Shown here: one piece after another, positions 58,197 to 64,000 of the stretch
Layout: each line of letters opens with the position of its first letter
Position numbering within the stretch: position 1 is the first letter of the stretch
Assembly: GCA_950295325.1 (NCBI GenBank)
Contig: OX485805.1
Span: 47,826,758 to 47,890,757 of the forward strand
DNA: 64,000 nt
Reading direction: 5' to 3'
DNA from: Polytrichum commune
Lineage: Eukaryota > Streptophyta > Polytrichopsida > Polytrichales > Polytrichaceae
Notes under the pieces: generated by a model
Databases searched by the model: none
Told to the model about the DNA's origin: nothing
Seen by the model: the letters and a program-made list of their open reading frames with translations, nothing else
Translations under genes and position numbers: made by a program

Positions 58197-61100
58197 TCAA
58201 TGCCCCACATGTTTGGAAATGGAGCTCCTGAGCTCCTCTAGGGCTACGAGGTTGCTGACTCCAACAGGGAACTCCTCCAAAGCCTCACATTCATACATGC
58301 GCAGTATTTTCAATTTTGTCAAGTTGCCAAAGCTTTCCGGGATCCTTTTCAGTGCCCGACATGTCCCGAAAGTGAGCTCATCCAACGCTACGAGGTTGCT
58401 CACTCCAACAGGGAATTCCTCCAAAGCCTCACATTCAGACATGTCCAATTTTTTGAGTTTTGTCAAGTTCCCAAAGCTTTCCGTGATCCTTTTCAATGCC
58501 CGACATGTCCTGAAATTGAGCTCCTCCAAGGCTACGAGGTTGCTCACTCCAACAGGGAAATCCTCCAAAGCCTCACATTCATACATGCGCAATATTTTCA
58601 ATTTTGTCAAGTTGCCAAAGCTTTCCCGGATCCTTTTCAGTGCCCGACATGTCCCGAAAGTGAGCTCATCCAACGCTACGAGGTTGCTCACTCCAACAGG
58701 GAATTCCTCCAAAGCCTCACATTCAGACATGTCCAATTTTTTGAGTTTTGTCAAGTTCCCAAAACTTTCCGTGATCCTTTTCAATGCCCGACATGTCCTG
58801 AAATTGAGCTCCTCCAAGGCTACGAGGTTGCTCACTCCAACAGGGAACTCCTCTAAAGCCTCACATTCATACATGCGCAGTATTTTCAATTTTGTCAAGT
58901 TCCCAAAGCTTTCCGGGATCGTTTTTAATGCCCGACATTTTGCGAAATGGAGCTCCTCCAACGCTACGAGGTTGCTCACTCCAACAGGGAATTCCTCCAA
59001 AGCCTCACATTCCCACATGCGCAGTATTTTCAATTTTGTCAAGTTGCCAAAGCTTTCCGGGATCCTTTTCAGTGCCCGACATGTCCCAAAATTGAGCTCC
59101 TCCAACGCTACGAGGTTGCTCACTCCAACAGGGAACTCCTCCAAAGCCTCACATTCCCACATGCGCAGTATTTTCAATTTTGTCAAAATGCCAAAGCTTT
59201 CCAGGATCCTTTTCAGTGCCCGACATCTTGCGAAATGGAGCTCCTCTAGGGCTACGAGGTTGCTCACTCCAACAGGGAACTCCTCCAAAGCCTCACATTC
59301 ATACATGCGCAATATTTTGAGTTTCCTCAAGTTGTCAAAGCTTTCGGGGATCGTTTTCAATCCCCGACACCCCCCGAAATGGAGCTCCTCCAGGGCTACG
59401 AGGTTGCTCACTCCAACAGGGAACTCCTTCAAAGCCTCACATTCATACATGCGCAATATTTTCAATTTTGTCAAGTTGCCAAAGCTTTCCGGGATCCTTT
59501 TCAATGCCCCACATGTCCCGAAATTGAGCTCCTCCAACGCTACGAGGTTGCTCACGCCAACAGGGAACTCCTCCAAAGCCTCACATTCAAACATGCACAG
59601 TATTTTCAATTTCGTCAAGTTGCCAAAGCTTTCCGGGATCGTTTTCAATGCCCGACATCTTGCGAAATGGAGCTCCTCCAGGGCTAGGAGGTTGCTTACT
59701 CCAACAGGGAACTCCTCCAAAGCCTCACATTCCCACATGCCCAGTATTTTCAATTTCGTCAAGTTGCCAAAGCTTTCCGGGATCGTTTTCAATGCCCGAC
59801 ATCTTGCGAAATGGAGCTCCTCGAGGACTAGGAGGTTGCTTACTCCAACAGGGAACTCCTCCAAAGCCTCACATTCCCACATGCCCAGTATTTTCAGTTT
59901 TGTCAAGTTGCCAAAGCTTTCCGGGATCGTTTTCAATGCCCGACATGTTTGGAAATGGAGCTCCTCCAGGGCTACGAGGTTACTTACTCCAATAGCGAAC
60001 TCCTCCAAAGCCTCACATTTAGACATGTCCAATTCTTTGAGTTTTGTCAAGTTCCCAAAGCTTTGTGGCATACTTTTCAATGCCCCACATGTCCTGAAAT
60101 TGAGCTCCTCCAAGGCTACAAGGTTGCTCACTCCAACAGGGAACTCCTCCAAAGCCTCACATTCATACATGCGCAATATTTTCAATTTTGTCAAGTTGCC
60201 AAAGCTTTCCGGGATAGTTTTCAAAGCCCGACATCTCACAAAATTGAGCTCCTCGAGGGCTACGAGTTTGCTTACTCCAACAGGGAACTCCTCCAAAGCC
60301 TCACATTCCCACATGCGCAGTATTTTCAATTTTGTCAAGTTGCCAAAGCTTTCCGGGATCCTTTTCAGTGCCCGACATCTTGCGAAATGGAGCTCCTCCA
60401 GGGCTACGAGGTTGCTCACTCCAACAGGGAATTCCTCCAAAGCCTCACATTCAGACATGTCCAATTTTTGGAGTTTTGTCAAGTTCCCAAAGCTTTCCGT
60501 GATCCTTTTCAATGCCCGACATGTCTTGAAATTGAGCTCCTCCAAGACTATGAGGTTGCTCACTCCAACAGGGAACTCCTCCAAAGCCTCACATTCATAC
60601 ATGCGCAGTATTTTCAATTTTGTCAAGTTGCCAAAGCTTTCCGGGATCCTTTTCAAAGCCCGACATCTCACAAAATTGAGCTCCTCCAGGGCTACGAGTT
60701 TGTTTACTCCAACAGGGAACTCCTCCAAAGCCTCACATTCCCACATGCGCAACATTTTCAATTTTGTCAAGTTGCCAAAGCTTTGAGGGATCCTTTTCAG
60801 TGCCCGACATCTTGCGAAATGGAGCTCCTCTAGGGCTACGAGGTTGCTTACTCCAACAGGGAACTCCTCCAAAGCCTCACATTCCCACATGCCCAGTATT
60901 TTCAATTTTGTCAAGTTGCCAAAGCTTTCCGGGATCGTTTTCAGAGCCCGACATCCCCCGAAATGGAGATCCTCCAGGGCTACGAGGTTGCTCACTCCAA
61001 CAGGGAACTCCTCCAAAGCCTCACATTCATACATGCGTAGTATTTTCAATTTTGTCAAGTTGCCAAAGCTTTCCGGGATCCTTTTCAGTGCCCGACATGT

Positions 61101-64000
61101 CCCGAAATTGAGCTCCTCCAACGCTACGAGGTTGCTCACTCCAACAGGGAACTCCTCCAAAGCCTCACATTCAAACATGCACAGTCTTTTCAATTTCGTC
61201 AAGTTGCCAAAGCTTTCCGGGATCGTTTTCAATGCCCGACATCTCCCAAAATTGAGCTCCTCCAGGGCTACGAGGTTGCTTATTCCAACAGGGAACTCCT
61301 CCAAAGCCTCACATTCCCACATGCCCAGTATTTTCAGTTTTGTCAAGTTGCCAAAGCTTTCCGGGATCGTTTTCAATGCCCGACATGTTTGGAAATGGAG
61401 CTCCTCCAGGGCTACGAGGTTGCTTACTCCAACAGGAAACTCCTCCAAAGCCTCACATTTAGACATGTCCAATTCTTTGAGTTTTGTCAAGTTCCCAAAG
61501 CTTTCCGTGATCCTTTTCAATGCCTGATATGTCCTGAAATTGAGCTCTTCCAAGGCTACGAGGTTGCTCACTCCAACAGGGAACTCCTCCAAAGCCTCAC
61601 ATTCATAAATGCGCAGTATTTTCAATTTTGTCAAGTTGCCAAAACTTTCCAGGATCCTTTTCAATGCCCGACATGTCCCGAAAGTGAGCTCCTCCAACGC
61701 TACAAGGTTGTTCACTCCAACAGGGAACTCCTCCAAAGCCTCACATTCAAACATGTCCAATTTTTTGAGTTTTTGTCAAGTTCCCAAAGCTTTCCGTGAT
61801 CCTTTTCAATGCCCGACATGTCCTGAAATTGAGCTCCTCCAAGGCTACGAGGTTGCTCACTCCAACAGGGAACTCTTCCAAAGCCTCACATTCATACATG
61901 CGCAGTATTTTCAATTTTGTCAACTTGCCAAAGCTTTCCGGGATCGTTTTCAAAGCCCGACATCTCACAAAATTGAGCTCCTCCAGGGCTACGAGGTTGC
62001 TTACTCCAACAGGGAACTCCTCCAAAGCCTCACATTCCCACATGCGCAGTATTTTCAATTTTGTCAAGTTGCCAAAGCTTTCCGGGATCCTTTTCAGTGC
62101 CCGACATGTCCCAAAATTGAGCTCCTCCAACGCTACGAGGTTGCTCACTCCAACAGGGAACTCCTCCAAAGCCTCACATTCCCACATGGGCAATATTTTC
62201 AATTTTGTCAAGTTGCCAAAGCTTTCCGGGATCCTTTTCAGTGCCCGACATCTTACGAAATGGAGCTCCTCCAGGGCTACGAGGTTGCTTACTCCAACAG
62301 GGAACTCCTCCAAAGCCTCGCATTCAGACATGTACAACATTTTTAGTTTTGTCAAGTTGCCAAAGCTTTCCGGGATCCTTTTCAATGCCCGACATGTCTC
62401 AAAATTGACCTCCTCCAGCGCTACGAGGTTGCTTATTCCAACATCGAACTCCTCCAAAGCGTCACATTCATACATGCGCAGTATTTTTAGTTTCGTCAAG
62501 TTGCCAAAGCATTCTGGGATCCTTTTGAGTGCCCGACATGTCCCAAAATTGAGCTCCTCCAACGTTACGAGGTTGCTCACTCCAACTGGGAACGCCTCCA
62601 AAGCCTCACATTCAGACATGTCCAATTTTTTGAGTTTTGTCAAGTTGCCAAAGCTTTCCGGGATCCTTTTCAGTGCCCGACATGTCCCGAAATGGAGCTC
62701 CTCCAACGCTACGAGGTTGCTCACTCCAATAGGGAACTCCTCCAAAGCCTCACATTCATACATGTCCAATTTTTTGAGTTTCGTCAAGTTGCCAAAGCTT
62801 TCCGGGATGCTTTTTAAACATCGACATTTGGAAAAGGATATTTTTTCCAAGGCTGACAGGTTGGCTAGCTGAATAGAGGTGCCATCGAGGTCTTCGCAAT
62901 TGTAGAAGCATAACTCTTCTAAGGTGATGAATTTATCAAGTCCAATGAGGAATTCATCCAATTTTGCACAATTTGAAAATGATAATTCCCGGATCTGCAT
63001 AATATTCAAGTATTCACAAGAAATTGATCCTAACATATTGCAATTGGACATTGTAAGGTATCGCAAATTTTGGAGATTTTCTAGGGTATCAATGAAAAAC
63101 TTCCCAATGAATTGGTTTGTCAACATTGTAGAGTCAATACATTTGGGTGAGAATTGGATGTCCAACCATTTAAGATTGGGTGATTTCTTCACAATAGCAG
63201 AAAGCAGGTTAATATTTTCACAAAATCGGACTTGGAGTAGACAAAGTTTTTCCATCGATTTTATTTCCACATCTCCTTCATACATTGAGTTGTTCTCCAA
63301 ATTTGTAATTGATAGGCCTTGGACAACTTCTATGCCCTACATACACAACAAAACACATGAGTTGATTTGTTTCCATCTCGAATTCAATGGATTTAGAGCT
63401 ATTGGCATATTATATAACTTTTGCAATTTAATAGAACTTGTCAAGAAGTTAATAAGGAATATCAACTTGTACAAAACCCAAACTATATACCTTTTCTTTA
63501 CAACGATTGACGAATGCAGGGTAACTTATATTAAAAATTCGACTCCCCGTAAAATCCTTTTCTGTAATCATACGACCCATCTCACGCAATTGATCATGAA
63601 TGTAAAAACCTTCCCAGTCGTTCACCTCCAACAATGATTTTTCTTGAAGTCTTTTCAAGACATTTTTGGCAACTTTGATATCACCATCCCACATTCTAAG
63701 ATATGATTCTTTTGTTGGATAAACGTCATCAAGATATGCATCTTTACAAAAGAAACATGCTATGTCTAGAAATGTGCTTCGTTCTAGATCATTCAACTCA
63801 TCAAAGCTTATCCTCAATGTCTTCCAAATCTTCTCATCTAAACCTCCATCATGTCTTGCCCTCAACACCCTATACAATGTTCGCTCCCATATTCTCAATC
63901 GTGCTTCCCCTTGCATGCATTTGCCCATCACCTCCAAACTCAAAGGAAGCCCACAACATGCATCCACAATCTTTTCAACCACATGTTTTAAATGAGGTGA
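58197..64000 (-). pseudogene. Locus C: NB-ARC-LRR part of a third copy, frameshifted and cut by the window
   Basis: Exon 2 runs from the window end to 63491 (NB-ARC from about the GLPL motif through RNBS-D and IHDQLREMG). Intron 2 is 63490-63337, and exon 3 is 63336-58197. Exon 3 has 32 double-LRR units. A T-run of five (61770-61774), where loci A and B have four, shifts the frame in unit 8. The frame resumes from about 61760 and runs to 58197 with the same RSSISKHVGH end as locus A. If the extra T is a sequencing error, this is a full-length gene with the longest array. The kinase exon lies outside the window. Confidence 0.8.
63491..64000 (-). CDS. Locus C exon 2 (partial NB-ARC)
   Basis: The C-terminal half of the NB-ARC domain, open to the window edge: GLPLSLEVMG, FLDIACFFC, IHDQLREMG, then donor GTATAT at 63490. 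It differs from locus A by a handful of residues. Confidence 0.9.

Overview
The window reads as nuclear DNA of a land plant, most likely a bryophyte and probably a moss. It holds three head-to-tail minus-strand copies of one resistance-type gene that fuses a protein kinase, an NB-ARC ATPase and a very long leucine-rich repeat (LRR) array. Kinase-NBS-LRR (PNL) fusions are the architecture described for mosses. The genes have short canonical GT-AG introns and lie in AT-rich DNA full of plant-type transposons (hAT, pogo/Tigger, Harbinger/Tourist MITEs, a tRNA-type SINE, a solo LTR). No bacterial, organellar or viral genes were seen. The species assignment is inference.

Layout. Locus A (7464 to 506), locus B (39280 to 32115) and locus C (from beyond the window end to 58197) are transcribed leftwards. 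Where visible, each has exon 1 (N-terminal helical region, kinase, hydrophobic linker), exon 2 (NB-ARC) and a huge exon 3 (LRRs). Exon 3 is an array of 144-bp units (48 residues, two LRRs each): 24 units in A, 26 in B, 32 in C. Each array is followed by a decayed tail of more LRR units (1-505, 30207-32114, 57331-58196). Only B has uninterrupted exons 1-3. A carries a TGA between kinase and NB-ARC, and C has a +1 frameshift in a T-run. A and B share about 4.5 kb of 5' flanking DNA almost unchanged, so they are a recent segmental duplication (offset about 31.8 kb).

Between the genes, 12.2-17.4 kb and 43.5-48.5 kb are nests of dispersed repeats: long fold-back elements, a hAT-type MITE, a larger hAT-like element, two Tigger-family copies and SINE insertions. 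The 17.8-24.3 kb stretch holds decayed coding fragments: an unidentified gene, a calcium-dependent-kinase retropseudogene and an alpha-amylase C-terminal exon. The 24.3-30.2 kb stretch is AT-rich with no recognisable gene. From 50.8 to 56.9 kb, exons of a GH1 beta-glucosidase-like gene are spread among a Tigger element (itself split by a Tourist MITE), a Harbinger MITE, a 1.75-kb solo LTR and a further TIR element.

The most notable biology is the LRR array. Near-identical 48-residue modules differ mostly at the predicted solvent-exposed beta-strand positions, and blocks of exactly eight units (1152 bp) appear to be gained or lost. This looks like a modular recognition surface that changes by unequal exchange, with old units decaying at the 3' end.
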